DNA of 7,117 nt from an uncultured Oscillospiraceae bacterium (GCA_934668605.1 CAKUNY010000099.1:1-7117), one strand, 5' to 3'; counted from the first letter of the stretch, positions 1 to 6,249 are shown. The notes: generated by a model not told the origin, from the sequence alone. Made by a program: numbers and translations.

Positions 1-601
1 ATGTACGCCCGAGTTTCTGCTGCAATTCGCGTTCATGGGCTCTTACTACGCAAAGAAGATGCTGGGCGTATCGAATCCCCGCGTGGCGTTACTCAACATC
101 GGCGCGGAGAACTCCAAGGGCACACAGCTGCAAAAAGACGCGTACGCGCTGCTCAAAAAAGCGGGGGACGCTGGTTATGTAAACTTTATCGGCAATGTCG
201 AGGCGCGCGGGGTGCCGCTGGGCGAGGCGGATGTTGTGGTGTCCGACGGCTTTTCCGGCAATATCCTGCTCAAGGGCATTGAGGGGACGGCGCTTTTCAT
301 GTCCGGCATGATGAAGGACATGTTCAAAAAGAACATCTTTACGAAGCTTGCCGCCGCGATATGCATGTCGGGCATCCGGGAATTCAAAAGCAAGCTAGAT
401 TACCGGCAGACGGGCGGCACGGTGCTCATTGGGCTGACGAAGCCGGTCGTGAAGGCGCACGGCTCGTCGGACGCGGTTGCCATCCGCAGCGCCATCCGGC
501 AGGCGGCGCAGGCCGTACAGAGCGGCTTTACCGACGATATTCGCGCGAATGTGGAACAGATGATGGTTCCGAAGGAGTTGGAGCATGTACAGAAGTCTTG
601 A
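1..601 (+). CDS. plsX: Phosphate acyltransferase PlsX, C-terminal part (5' end outside window)
   Basis: PlsX makes acyl-phosphate from acyl-ACP and phosphate, the first step of the PlsX/PlsY route to phosphatidic acid; it is a soluble, peripherally membrane-associated enzyme. About 199 codons are visible, read from base 2 to a TGA at 599-601. The segment PEFLLQFAFMGSYYAKK followed by NPRVALLNIGAE and KGTQLQKDA matches the conserved second half of the family, as do VVVSDGFSGNILLKGIEG and the C-terminal GGTVLIGLTKPVVKAHGSSD. The ATG at base 35 is internal: coding similarity continues upstream of it to the window edge, so the gene is cut by the window and not truncated in the genome. Its last 17 bases overlap rnc, whose ribosome binding site lies inside plsX, which suggests one transcript with coupled translation. 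Family assignment is firm; regulation cannot be seen because the promoter is outside. Confidence 0.95.
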   Translation, partial: CTPEFLLQFAFMGSYYAKKMLGVSNPRVALLNIGAENSKGTQLQKDAYALLKKAGDAGYVNFIGNVEARGVPLGEADVVVSDGFSGNILLKGIEGTALFMSGMMKDMFKKNIFTKLAAAICMSGIREFKSKLDYRQTGGTVLIGLTKPVVKAHGSSDAVAIRSAIRQAAQAVQSGFTDDIRANVEQMMVPKELEHVQKS

Positions 602-1271
602 AGAGGGATTGGGATATATTTTTGAGAACAGAAAGCTGCTGGAAAACGCGCTGACGCACAGCTCGTATGCCAACGAAAACCGCGAGCGCGGCATTCCTGA
701 TAACGAGCGGCTGGAGTTTTTGGGCGACTCGATTCTGGGCTTTGTCGTCGCGGACTATCTCTACCGGCGTTTTCCCGAGAAGCCCGAAGGGGAGCTCACC
801 AGAATCCGCGCAGACCTCGTCTGCGAGACGAATCTTGCCAAGGCGGCAGGGACGATCCACCTGGGGGATTTCCTCCTTCTTGGCCACGGGGAAGATCACG
901 GCGGCGGACGAAAGCGTGACTCGATCGTCTCCGACGCGATGGAGTCCGTCATTGCCGCCAGCTATATGGACGGCGGCTTCGAGGCGGCAAAGGGGATCAT
1001 CGACCGGCTGATTCTGAGCGATATCCCAGTTGGAAGACCCCGGAACTTCGACTATAAGACGGCGCTTCAGGAGCTCGTTCAGCGGAAAAAAGACCAGAGC
1101 CTTCACTATGCGCTGATCAAAGAATCAGGTCCCGACCACGATAAGCATTTTACCGTCGAGGTTCTGCTCAACGGCAGCCCCGTCGGCCAGGGAACCGGCA
1201 GCAGCAAAAAGCGCGCCGAGCAGGCAGCAGCCGAGGCCGCCATCGAAAAGCTGTTCCCGAACGAATTATAA
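585..1271 (+). CDS. rnc: Ribonuclease III
   Basis: RNase III cleaves double-stranded RNA in rRNA precursors and structured mRNAs, acting as a cytoplasmic homodimer. The 228-aa product has the usual length and both domains. The N-terminal catalytic domain (about residues 5-145) carries the signature NERLEFLGDS at 40-49. The metal-binding residues E41, E44 and D48, E68 in PEGELTRIRA, and D117 and E120 in SIVSDAMESVIA line up with E. coli E38, E41, D45, E65, D114 and E117. The dsRNA-binding domain (about 155-225) ends in GTGSSKKRAEQAAAEAAIEKL. The ATG at 585 has GAAGGAG at 571-577, seven bases away, and lies inside the end of plsX. The acpP gene that in many Firmicutes sits between or near plsX and rnc is absent, and no smc follows: the gene ends in a terminator. 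All catalytic residues are intact. Confidence 0.98.
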   Translation: MYRSLEEGLGYIFENRKLLENALTHSSYANENRERGIPDNERLEFLGDSILGFVVADYLYRRFPEKPEGELTRIRADLVCETNLAKAAGTIHLGDFLLLGHGEDHGGGRKRDSIVSDAMESVIAASYMDGGFEAAKGIIDRLILSDIPVGRPRNFDYKTALQELVQRKKDQSLHYALIKESGPDHDKHFTVEVLLNGSPVGQGTGSSKKRAEQAAAEAAIEKLFPNEL

Positions 1272-1273
1272 TT

Positions 1274-1318
1274 AAAAAACTGCCAGACAGACGCTATGGT
1301 CTTTCCGGCAGTTTTTTT
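1274..1318 (+). terminator. Intrinsic terminator of plsX-rnc, probably bidirectional
   Basis: An 11-bp inverted repeat pairs 1274-1284 (six A then CTGCC) with 1307-1317 (GGCAG then six T), and the T run continues to 1318. It begins three bases after the rnc stop. Because the stem itself starts with six A, the - strand transcript also ends the hairpin in six U, so it can stop the convergent 41-codon ORF as well. A short inner pairing AGAC/GTCT may extend the stem with a bulge. Confidence 0.9.
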
Positions 1319-1364
1319 ATTGCAGCGTTCTGAAAGCTCGTGTATGCGGATATGGACACTCGTG

Positions 1365-1490
1365 TTACGGAAGTGTAATGCCGCCATAGACGCTGGCCGC
1401 AGGATGGAGGGTCGAGACAATGCTTGGTGTCGCCGCAAGGCACAGAAGAACGCTCGCGGCCAGCAGCAGAATCGGAAACACGTAACGCAT
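1365..1490 (-). CDS. Small hydrophobic peptide, 41 aa, unknown function
   Basis: I do not recognise this product. On the - strand an ATG at 1490-1488 opens 41 codons ending in TAA at 1367-1365. AGGAGG (1503-1498) lies exactly seven bases upstream, the best ribosome binding site in the window. The peptide starts MRYVFPILLLAASVLLCLAA, then has a short polar tail with TPSIVSTLHP and ends GGITLP. One Arg, then a hydrophobic core at about residues 4-20, looks like a signal peptide or a single membrane helix. Cys17 is preceded by VLL, so it is not a canonical lipobox. The ORF sits alone between two terminators: the MATE terminator upstream and the rnc terminator downstream. I see no convincing promoter. 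It could be a real small membrane or secreted peptide, a degraded remnant, or chance, but the spacing of the AGGAGG argues for translation. Confidence 0.55.
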   Translation of the reverse strand: MRYVFPILLLAASVLLCLAATPSIVSTLHPAASVYGGITLP

Positions 1491-1497
1491 AAGGATT

Positions 1498-1503
1498 CCT
1501 CCT
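1498..1503 (-). promoter_or_regulatory. Ribosome binding site of the 41-aa peptide
   Basis: CCTCCT on the + strand reads AGGAGG on the - strand, seven bases before the ATG at 1490. A full consensus Shine-Dalgarno at ideal distance inside otherwise intergenic DNA is the main reason to call the small ORF. Confidence 0.65.
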
Positions 1504-1570
1504 GAAATGTTGTTCTGCTTTCCTAGACGAGAAAAACGAGCAAAACGTTGCAGGCTTTTTGAAAAAATCG

Positions 1571-1619
1571 AAAAAAACCCGGCTGCATTTCAGAGCTTGA
1601 AGTGCAGCCGGAGCTTTTT
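1571..1619 (-). terminator. Intrinsic terminator of the MATE transporter gene
   Basis: On the - strand, just after the MATE stop codon, CCGGCTGCA and its complement pair (1603-1611 with 1579-1587). The pairing extends three more pairs, one of them G-U, to a 12-bp stem with a 9-base loop (1591-1599). The stem is followed on the - strand by GTTTTTTT (1578-1571). On the + strand it is flanked by five T (1615-1619), so weak bidirectional activity is possible. Confidence 0.9.
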
Positions 1620-2991
1620 ATGCGTTGTCATCCGCGAGCATTCTGGCGTTCGCGGTCTTGAGCGTCTTGCGAAGGAAGATGGAGCTGAGGAGGAACGAAA
1701 AGATTTCCGCGATCGGGAAGCAGAACCACACGAGCTCCAGACGCCCCGACTGCGCCAGCAGCCACGCCGCGGGCAGCAGCACCACGAGCTGCCGGCAGAC
1801 AGAGTTGATGAGCGCGTGCAAAGGATTTCCGATGGCCTGGAACACGGAGCCGGAGACGATGCAGAAGCCCGCGAACAGGAAGTGAATGGCGATGATGCGG
1901 AAGGCGGGAATGCCGATTTGGCGCATATGGTCGGTCGCGTTGAAAAGCGACAGCAGCGTTCCGGGAATGAGCTCGAAGAGTGCGAGGCCAATGAGCATCA
2001 GGCAGACCGCGGCAATGACCGAAAGGCGGATGGTTTTCTTCACGCGCTCGGGCTTTCGCGCGCCGTAGTTGTAGGCGATGATCGGCACCATGCCGTTATT
2101 CAGGCCAAAGACCGGCATGAAAATGAAGCTCTGGAGCTTGAAGTAGACGCCGAAGACGGCGGTCGCCGTGGTAGAAAAGACGATAAGGATCTGGTTGAGG
2201 CCGAAGTTCATGATTGAGCTGATGGACATCATGACGATCGACGGAATGCCGACGCGGTAAATTTCCTTGACAGTGTCCCAGTGGAACCGAATATGGCTCG
2301 GGCGGATGCGAACGTCGGGATTATATTTGAGATTCATAAAGAGCGCGAGGCAGGCCGCAGCGATCTGACCGATGACGGTCGCCACTGCCGCGCCGGCGAC
2401 CTCCAGGCGCGGAAAGCCCAGCCAGCCGAAGATGAGGATCGGGTCTAAGATAATGTTGATGACCGCGCCGACGATCTGCGTATACATCGCAAGCTTCGTC
2501 CGCCCCGTCGATTGCAGCAGCCGCTCGAAGCAGAACTGCGCAAAAATGCCGATCGACGCGCCGAGGCAGATGGAGGTGTAGCTCGTGCCGTAGTCCACGA
2601 TCTGCTGAACGTCCGTCTGCGCGAGGAAGAAGGGACGCGAGAGCGTGAGCCCCAGCAAGCAGAAGACCGCGAAATTGCAGAACATCAGGAAAATCGATGT
2701 GTTGGCCGCGCGGTCGACCAGATCGTGCCGCTTCGCGCCAAGCGCCCGGGATAACAGCGCGTTCGTGCCGACGGCGGTGCCGCTTCCAAAAGCGATCATC
2801 AGGTTCTGAAGCGGAAACGCGAGCGAGATGGCGCTCAGCGCGTTTTCGTTCAGCTGCGAGACATACACGCTGTCGACCACGTTATAAAACGCCTGCACCA
2901 GCATCGATACCATCATGGGAATTGCCATGTTGGCTAGAAGCCTTCCGACCGGCATCGTGCCCATTTTGTTTTCCGTGCGTACCTGTTCCAA
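1618..2991 (-). CDS. MATE-family multidrug/metabolite efflux transporter
   Basis: An inner-membrane cation-coupled exporter of the MATE family (NorM/MepA/DinF group), 457 aa, the usual length for twelve membrane helices. Family cues include the first helix AFYNVVDSVYVSQL (34-47), LSRALGAKR (80-88), and the repeat-half motif LLQSTGRTKLAMY (158-170). These are followed by NIILDPILIFGW and VAGAAVATVIGQ, then NNGMVPIIAYNYGARKPERV (298-317) and FQAIGNP (384-390). The two six-helix halves are both present and in frame. The chosen start is TTG at 2991-2989: AGGAAGGA lies at 3008-3001, nine bases away, and an in-frame ATG at codon 10 has only a weak GGAAA upstream. The gene stands alone between the purB terminator and its own terminator. 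No regulator adjoins it, so the substrate (drugs, cationic compounds or metabolites) cannot be predicted. Confidence 0.93.
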   Translation of the reverse strand: MEQVRTENKMGTMPVGRLLANMAIPMMVSMLVQAFYNVVDSVYVSQLNENALSAISLAFPLQNLMIAFGSGTAVGTNALLSRALGAKRHDLVDRAANTSIFLMFCNFAVFCLLGLTLSRPFFLAQTDVQQIVDYGTSYTSICLGASIGIFAQFCFERLLQSTGRTKLAMYTQIVGAVINIILDPILIFGWLGFPRLEVAGAAVATVIGQIAAACLALFMNLKYNPDVRIRPSHIRFHWDTVKEIYRVGIPSIVMMSISSIMNFGLNQILIVFSTTATAVFGVYFKLQSFIFMPVFGLNNGMVPIIAYNYGARKPERVKKTIRLSVIAAVCLMLIGLALFELIPGTLLSLFNATDHMRQIGIPAFRIIAIHFLFAGFCIVSGSVFQAIGNPLHALINSVCRQLVVLLPAAWLLAQSGRLELVWFCFPIAEIFSFLLSSIFLRKTLKTANARMLADDNA

Positions 2992-3000
2992 AGAAATCCA

Positions 3001-3008
3001 TCCTTCCT
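3001..3008 (-). promoter_or_regulatory. Ribosome binding site deciding the TTG start of the MATE gene
   Basis: AGGAAGGA on the - strand, nine bases upstream of the TTG at 2991. An ATG overlapping this site is in another reading frame and lacks a suitable site of its own, so TTG is the best start. Confidence 0.6.
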
Positions 3009-3040
3009 CTTATCTTCCGCAAAATTCGTGCCAAGCGCGC

Positions 3041-3074
3041 AAAAACAGCTCCCGTCCATCCCGGGCGGGAGCTG
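3041..3074 (-). terminator. Intrinsic terminator of the purA-purB operon
   Basis: On the - strand CAGCTCCCG (3074-3066) pairs with CGGGAGCTG (3054-3046), a 9-bp GC-rich stem with an 11-base loop, followed by TTTTT (3045-3041). It lies about 70 bases after the purB stop and separates purB from the MATE gene. The rest of the 155-base gap (2992-3146) holds the MATE ribosome binding site. I see no convincing -35/-10 pair for the MATE gene there. Confidence 0.88.
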
Positions 3075-3146
3075 ACATGATTCATATTCTCCCGTAAGCA
3101 GCAAGCTATATGTTACAGGAAAACCGGTATGCTGTCAAGAACTGTT

Positions 3147-4562
3147 TTAAAGCGCGATTTCCTCGGCGCAGCTTTCGGCGTTTTTGCACAGGGCGCGGCA
3201 CTTCTGCGTAAACGCGTGCACCTGCTCGGGGCAGCGGCCGATGTACTGCGAGGGCTCCATGTGCGCTTTGATCTCTTCTTCCGTCATGCCGAACGCGGGC
3301 TCGGCGGCCAGAGCGGCAATGAGATCCCAGCGCTCGCCATTTTTCATCTGCGCGGTCGCCTCCATCGAGGCCTTGCGGATGATCTCGTGCACCTGCTGGC
3401 GGTCGCCGCCGTGCTTGACGGCAGCCATGAGAAGATTTTCGGTTGCGATGAAGGGGAGATACTCGTTTACAAATCGCGCGACGATCTTTTCGTTCACGTG
3501 AAGCCCCTTTGTGACGTTCTGCATGAGCCGCAGAATACCGTCGCAGGCTAAAAACGCCTCGGGAAGCGAAATGCGGCGGTTGGCAGAATCGTCGAGCGTC
3601 CGCTCGAGCCACTGCGTCGAGGCCGTCATCGGCGCGTTCATTGCGTCCGCCATGATGTAGCGGGACAAAGAGCAGATGCGCTCGCAGCGCATGGGGTTTC
3701 TCTTATAGGGCATGGCCGACGAGCCGACCTGCGAGGACTCAAACGGCTCTTCGACCTGCCGGTCGTGCTGCAAAAGGCGAATATCGTTCGCGAACCGGCA
3801 GCAGCTCTGCGCGATCGACGACAGAACGTTTAAAATCCGGCTATCTAACTTCCGGGGATAGGTCTGCCCGCACACGTCATAGAGCCGGTCAAAGCCGAAG
3901 CTTGCGGCGATCTTCCGGTTCATCTCGTCAATTTTTGCGTTGTCGCCCTCAAAGAGCGAGACGAAGCTTGCCTCCGTGCCCGTTGTGCCGCGGCAGCCGA
4001 GGAAGCGGATGGCGGAAATGACGTCGCGCAGCTCCTCTAAATCGAGCATCAGATCCTGAAGCCAGAGCGTCGCGCGCTTGCCGACGGTCACCAGCTGCGC
4101 GGGCTGATAGTGCGTGTAGCCGAGGCAGGGGAGCGCGGCGTACTTGTCCGCAAAATCGCAGAGGTTCTGCATTGCGGCCTCCAGCTGCCCCTCTAAATAG
4201 CGAAGACCATCGCGGTATAAAACCAGGTCTGCGTTATCAGTCACGTAGCAGCTTGTCGCGCCGAGGTGGATAATGCCCTTCGCGCCCGGTGCGTCCACAC
4301 CGAACGCATAGATGTGCGCCATCACATCGTGCCGGATCTCTTTTTCCTTCTTTGATACGACGTCGTAGTCGATCGGGCTCACGTGCGCGGCGAGCTCGTC
4401 GACCTGCGCCTGCGTGACGGGAAGACCCAGATCGTGCTGCGCCTGCGCCAGAGCGACCCAGAGCCTGCGCCAGGTTTCAAAGCGGCTGTCCGGGGAAAAC
4501 AGGTGCAGCATGTATTTTGACGCGTAGCGCGAGGCCAGCGGGCTTTCATAGGTGGGTTTCAT
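3147..4562 (-). CDS. purB: Adenylosuccinate lyase
   Basis: PurB is a fumarase/aspartase-superfamily lyase. It releases fumarate from adenylosuccinate to give AMP and from SAICAR to give AICAR, as a cytoplasmic homotetramer. The superfamily signature GSSAMPYKRNP is at 280-290, with the catalytic Ser in the loop (S281/S282). RHDVMAH (77-83), LGATSCYVTDN (100-110) and GYTHYQPAQLVTVGKR (148-163, H151 the expected general acid) complete the active site. At 471 aa, with an N-terminus reading SPLASRYASKYM and later ERTLDDSANRRI, it resembles animal ADSL (about 484 aa) more than the shorter B. subtilis PurB (about 431 aa). The ATG at 4562 has AGAGG (4575-4571) eight bases upstream. It begins 16 bases after the purA stop, so the two are surely cotranscribed. 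All key residues appear intact. Confidence 0.97.
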   Translation of the reverse strand: MKPTYESPLASRYASKYMLHLFSPDSRFETWRRLWVALAQAQHDLGLPVTQAQVDELAAHVSPIDYDVVSKKEKEIRHDVMAHIYAFGVDAPGAKGIIHLGATSCYVTDNADLVLYRDGLRYLEGQLEAAMQNLCDFADKYAALPCLGYTHYQPAQLVTVGKRATLWLQDLMLDLEELRDVISAIRFLGCRGTTGTEASFVSLFEGDNAKIDEMNRKIAASFGFDRLYDVCGQTYPRKLDSRILNVLSSIAQSCCRFANDIRLLQHDRQVEEPFESSQVGSSAMPYKRNPMRCERICSLSRYIMADAMNAPMTASTQWLERTLDDSANRRISLPEAFLACDGILRLMQNVTKGLHVNEKIVARFVNEYLPFIATENLLMAAVKHGGDRQQVHEIIRKASMEATAQMKNGERWDLIAALAAEPAFGMTEEEIKAHMEPSQYIGRCPEQVHAFTQKCRALCKNAESCAEEIAL

Positions 4563-4578
4563 CTGATCAACCTCTTAC

Positions 4579-5853
4579 TTAGCGGTAGATGATCTCATCG
4601 CGCTTTGCGCCGACGGAGACGTAGCTGATGTGGCAGCCGATCTGCTTTTCAATATACTCGACGTAATTGCGAGCCTCGACGGGCAGGTCTTCATATTTGC
4701 GCACGCCGGAAATATCGCAGCCCCAGCCGGGCATGGAGGTCATGACGGGCTTGGCCTTGTCAATGACGGCCGTGAACGGGAAGTCGCCGGTCTTTTCGCC
4801 GTCGACCTCATACTGCTCGCAGATGGGGATTTCCTTCATGTAGGACAGAACGTCCAGCTTCGTCAGGGCAACCTCAGTCGCGCCCTGGATCTGGCAGCCG
4901 TAGCGGGTCGCAACAATGTCGATGGGGCCAACACGGCGGGGACGGCCGGTGGACGCGCCGTATTCTGCACCAGCCTCACGGAGCTTCTCGGCTTCCTCAC
5001 CGAACCACTCCGCCGTGAACGGGCCTTCGCCGACACAGGTGGAGTACGCCTTCACGATACCGACCGTACGGTCAACGTGGCTTCCCGGAATGCCCGCGCC
5101 GACGCACGCGTAGCCCGCGTTGGAGGAAGAAGACGACGTGTAGGGGAAGATGCCGAAGTCAATATCGCGCAGCGCGCCCAGCTGCGCCTCAAACATGATG
5201 TTCTTGCCGGCGGCCTGCGCGTCATACATATATTTCGTCGTGTTGCAGATATAGGGTGCGAGCTTCTCGCCGAACTCCTTGCACCACGCGAGCATATCTT
5301 CGAGTTTGTAGGGCTCGGCTCCGTAGACGTTCTGGATCGTCAGGTTCTTCCACTCAAGGATAGAGGCCAGGCGCTTTTCCAGGTATTCGGGGTACAGGAG
5401 CTCTCCGACCATGATGGTCTTCTTCTGATACTTGTCGGAGTAAACCGGCGCAATGCCGCGCAGTGTCGAGCCGTACTTCTTGTCCTTGAGCCGGGCTTCT
5501 TCCAGACCGTCGAGCGCGCGGTGATAGGGGAAGACGATGGTCGCGCGGTCGGAGATCTTGAAGTTTTCCGGCGTGATGGGAACGCCTGCGTCCTTGAGCG
5601 CGGACATTTCCTTCCAGAGATCTTCGATGTCCACAACAACGCCGTTACCCAGCACGTTCACAACGCCGGGCAGGCAGATGCCGGAGGGGATCAGATGCAG
5701 GGCAAATTTGCCGTACTCATTTACAATGGTGTGTCCGGCGTTGTTGCCGCCCTGATAGCGGCAGACGATGTCATATTCTCTTGCGATGAGGTCGACCATA
5801 CGACCCTTGCCCTCGTCGCCCCAGTTGATGCCAACAATTGCGCAGTTACTCAT
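4579..5853 (-). CDS. purA: Adenylosuccinate synthetase, divergent subfamily
   Basis: PurA joins IMP and aspartate using GTP to form adenylosuccinate, the committed step to AMP; PurB next door completes it. The product is 424 aa (E. coli about 432). The GTP loop NWGDEGKGR (10-18) has D13 and K16. H41 in QGGNNAGHT, the aspartate loop STGRPRR (301-307) and the guanine-binding TKLDVL (331-336) are present. I chose ATG at 5853. A TTG nine bases upstream in frame lies one base after GAAGGAG (5870-5864) and cannot be the start, whereas the ATG is ten bases away and puts D13 and H41 at the E. coli numbers. Odd: the IMP-site blocks differ from the E. coli/B. subtilis type. GTTGRGIGPAY becomes GSTLRGIAPVY, FEGAQG becomes FEAQLG, STRVG becomes STCVG, and the column of E. 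coli R143 seems to be Lys. It is probably a Clostridia subfamily and still PurA given purB adjacency. Confidence 0.94.
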   Translation of the reverse strand: MSNCAIVGINWGDEGKGRMVDLIAREYDIVCRYQGGNNAGHTIVNEYGKFALHLIPSGICLPGVVNVLGNGVVVDIEDLWKEMSALKDAGVPITPENFKISDRATIVFPYHRALDGLEEARLKDKKYGSTLRGIAPVYSDKYQKKTIMVGELLYPEYLEKRLASILEWKNLTIQNVYGAEPYKLEDMLAWCKEFGEKLAPYICNTTKYMYDAQAAGKNIMFEAQLGALRDIDFGIFPYTSSSSSNAGYACVGAGIPGSHVDRTVGIVKAYSTCVGEGPFTAEWFGEEAEKLREAGAEYGASTGRPRRVGPIDIVATRYGCQIQGATEVALTKLDVLSYMKEIPICEQYEVDGEKTGDFPFTAVIDKAKPVMTSMPGWGCDISGVRKYEDLPVEARNYVEYIEKQIGCHISYVSVGAKRDEIIYR

Positions 5854-5863
5854 GTTCGTCAAG

Positions 5864-5870
5864 CTCCTTC
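5864..5870 (-). promoter_or_regulatory. Ribosome binding site deciding the purA start
   Basis: GAAGGAG on the - strand. The distance is ten bases to ATG at 5853 but only one base to the upstream in-frame TTG at 5862, so the ATG is the start and PurA has 424, not 427, residues. Confidence 0.8.
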
Positions 5871-5899
5871 ATACAGTGCATTAAATTTTATCTTCGCAT

Positions 5900-5927
5900 A
5901 TTATAGCACGCAAACGGCATAAGTAAA
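5900..5927 (-). promoter_or_regulatory. purA-purB promoter (sigma-A type, extended -10)
   Basis: On the - strand TTTACT (5927-5922, four of six consensus bases) is followed after 16 bases by a perfect TATAAT (5905-5900). The latter is preceded by TG one base away (TGCTATAAT), an extended -10. The predicted transcription start near 5893 leaves a leader of about 40 bases before the ATG, too short for a purine riboswitch. Confidence 0.82.
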
Positions 5928-5946
5928 TCATTTGTTTTGGATATTT

Positions 5947-5967
5947 GCCATTAGAATGGCTAATGCC
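5947..5967. repeat. Overlapping short inverted repeats upstream of the purA promoter
   Basis: CATTAG (5949-5954) and CTAATG (5960-5965) are inverted around five bases, and GCCATT (5947-5952) and AATGGC (5955-5960) are inverted around AG. The site lies about 20-45 bases upstream of the purA -35 and between the divergent purA and tRNA promoters, where an operator could sit. No T run follows on either strand, so it is not a terminator. A regulator cannot be named. Confidence 0.35.
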
Positions 5968-6023
5968 GGAGCAGGGGAGAACCCGCCTTTTCGGAAAGCG
6001 GACAAAAAACGGCAAAATAATGC

Positions 6024-6052
6024 TTGACTTTCCGCCCGCCTTGTGGTACTAT
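6024..6052 (+). promoter_or_regulatory. Promoter of the tRNA-Leu gene
   Basis: TTGACT (6024-6029), a 17-base spacer and TACTAT (6047-6052) form a strong sigma-A type promoter, divergent from the purA promoter about 100 bases away. The expected start near 6059 gives a 5' leader of about 25 bases before the mature tRNA. Confidence 0.85.
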
Positions 6053-6083
6053 ACTGGAGCAGTCGCGAGACGGCAGAAATAAT

Positions 6084-6171
6084 GCGCGAGTGGTGGAATT
6101 GGCAGACTCGCTAGATTCAGGTTCTAGTGTCCACTCCGGACGTGCGGGTTCAAGTCCCGCCTCGCGCACCA
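6084..6171 (+). tRNA. tRNA-Leu, anticodon CAG, CCA encoded
   Basis: A class II tRNA that charges leucine and reads CUG codons. The acceptor stem GCGCGAG (6084-6090) pairs with CTCGCGC (6161-6167), followed by discriminator A (6168) and CCA (6169-6171). The anticodon arm CTAGA/TCTAG (6111-6115 and 6123-6127) encloses the loop TTCAGGT, with anticodon CAG at 6118-6120. A long variable arm (GTCC 6129-6132, GGAC about 6138-6141) and the T arm GCGGG/CCCGC (6144-6148 and 6156-6160) around TTCAAGT complete the fold. It has its own promoter and a terminator directly behind it, so it is a single-gene unit. An integrase gene starts downstream in the same direction, which makes its 3' half a candidate attachment site. 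Confidence 0.97.
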
Positions 6172-6205
6172 ACTCCTCAGATTCTTCGGAATTTGAGGAG
6201 TTTTT
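6171..6205 (+). terminator. Terminator of tRNA-Leu with UUCG tetraloop
   Basis: A 14-bp nearly perfect stem (6171-6184 with 6189-6202, one G-U pair) is capped by the very stable C(UUCG)G loop at 6185-6188. Its T run reaches 6205 and continues as CTTT. The terminal A of the encoded CCA (6171) is the first stem base, so processing and termination signals abut. Confidence 0.93.
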
Positions 6206-6249
6206 CTTTATCAAAAATTCGGGTTTTTCCGCGTTTGAAAATCGCGATA

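Noticed and set aside
1296..1505. A 69-codon + strand frame after rnc
   Set aside because: It starts inside the rnc terminator loop, lacks a ribosome binding site, and lies opposite the better supported 41-codon - strand ORF.
1507..2217. A 236-codon open frame on the + strand opposite the MATE gene
   Set aside because: The translation is a highly charged, low-complexity mix without a family match, typical of antisense to a hydrophobic membrane protein gene; no ribosome binding site was noted.
2882..3085. A 67-codon - strand frame starting at ATG 3085 that overlaps the MATE start
   Set aside because: It reads straight through the purB terminator hairpin and the MATE ribosome binding site in another frame, and its product looks random.
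5854..5899. Possible purine riboswitch in the purA leader
   Set aside because: The leader from the predicted start is only about 40 bases, too short for a purine or PreQ/PRPP-type aptamer with an expression platform.
4630..5922. A 430-codon open frame on the + strand opposite purA
   Set aside because: It is the complement of a firmly identified purA, has no recognisable domain, and reflects GC-rich third positions of the - strand gene.
5983..6001. Hairpin between purA and the tRNA gene as a terminator
   Set aside because: The stem has a bulge and no T run follows on either strand, so it is not an intrinsic terminator.
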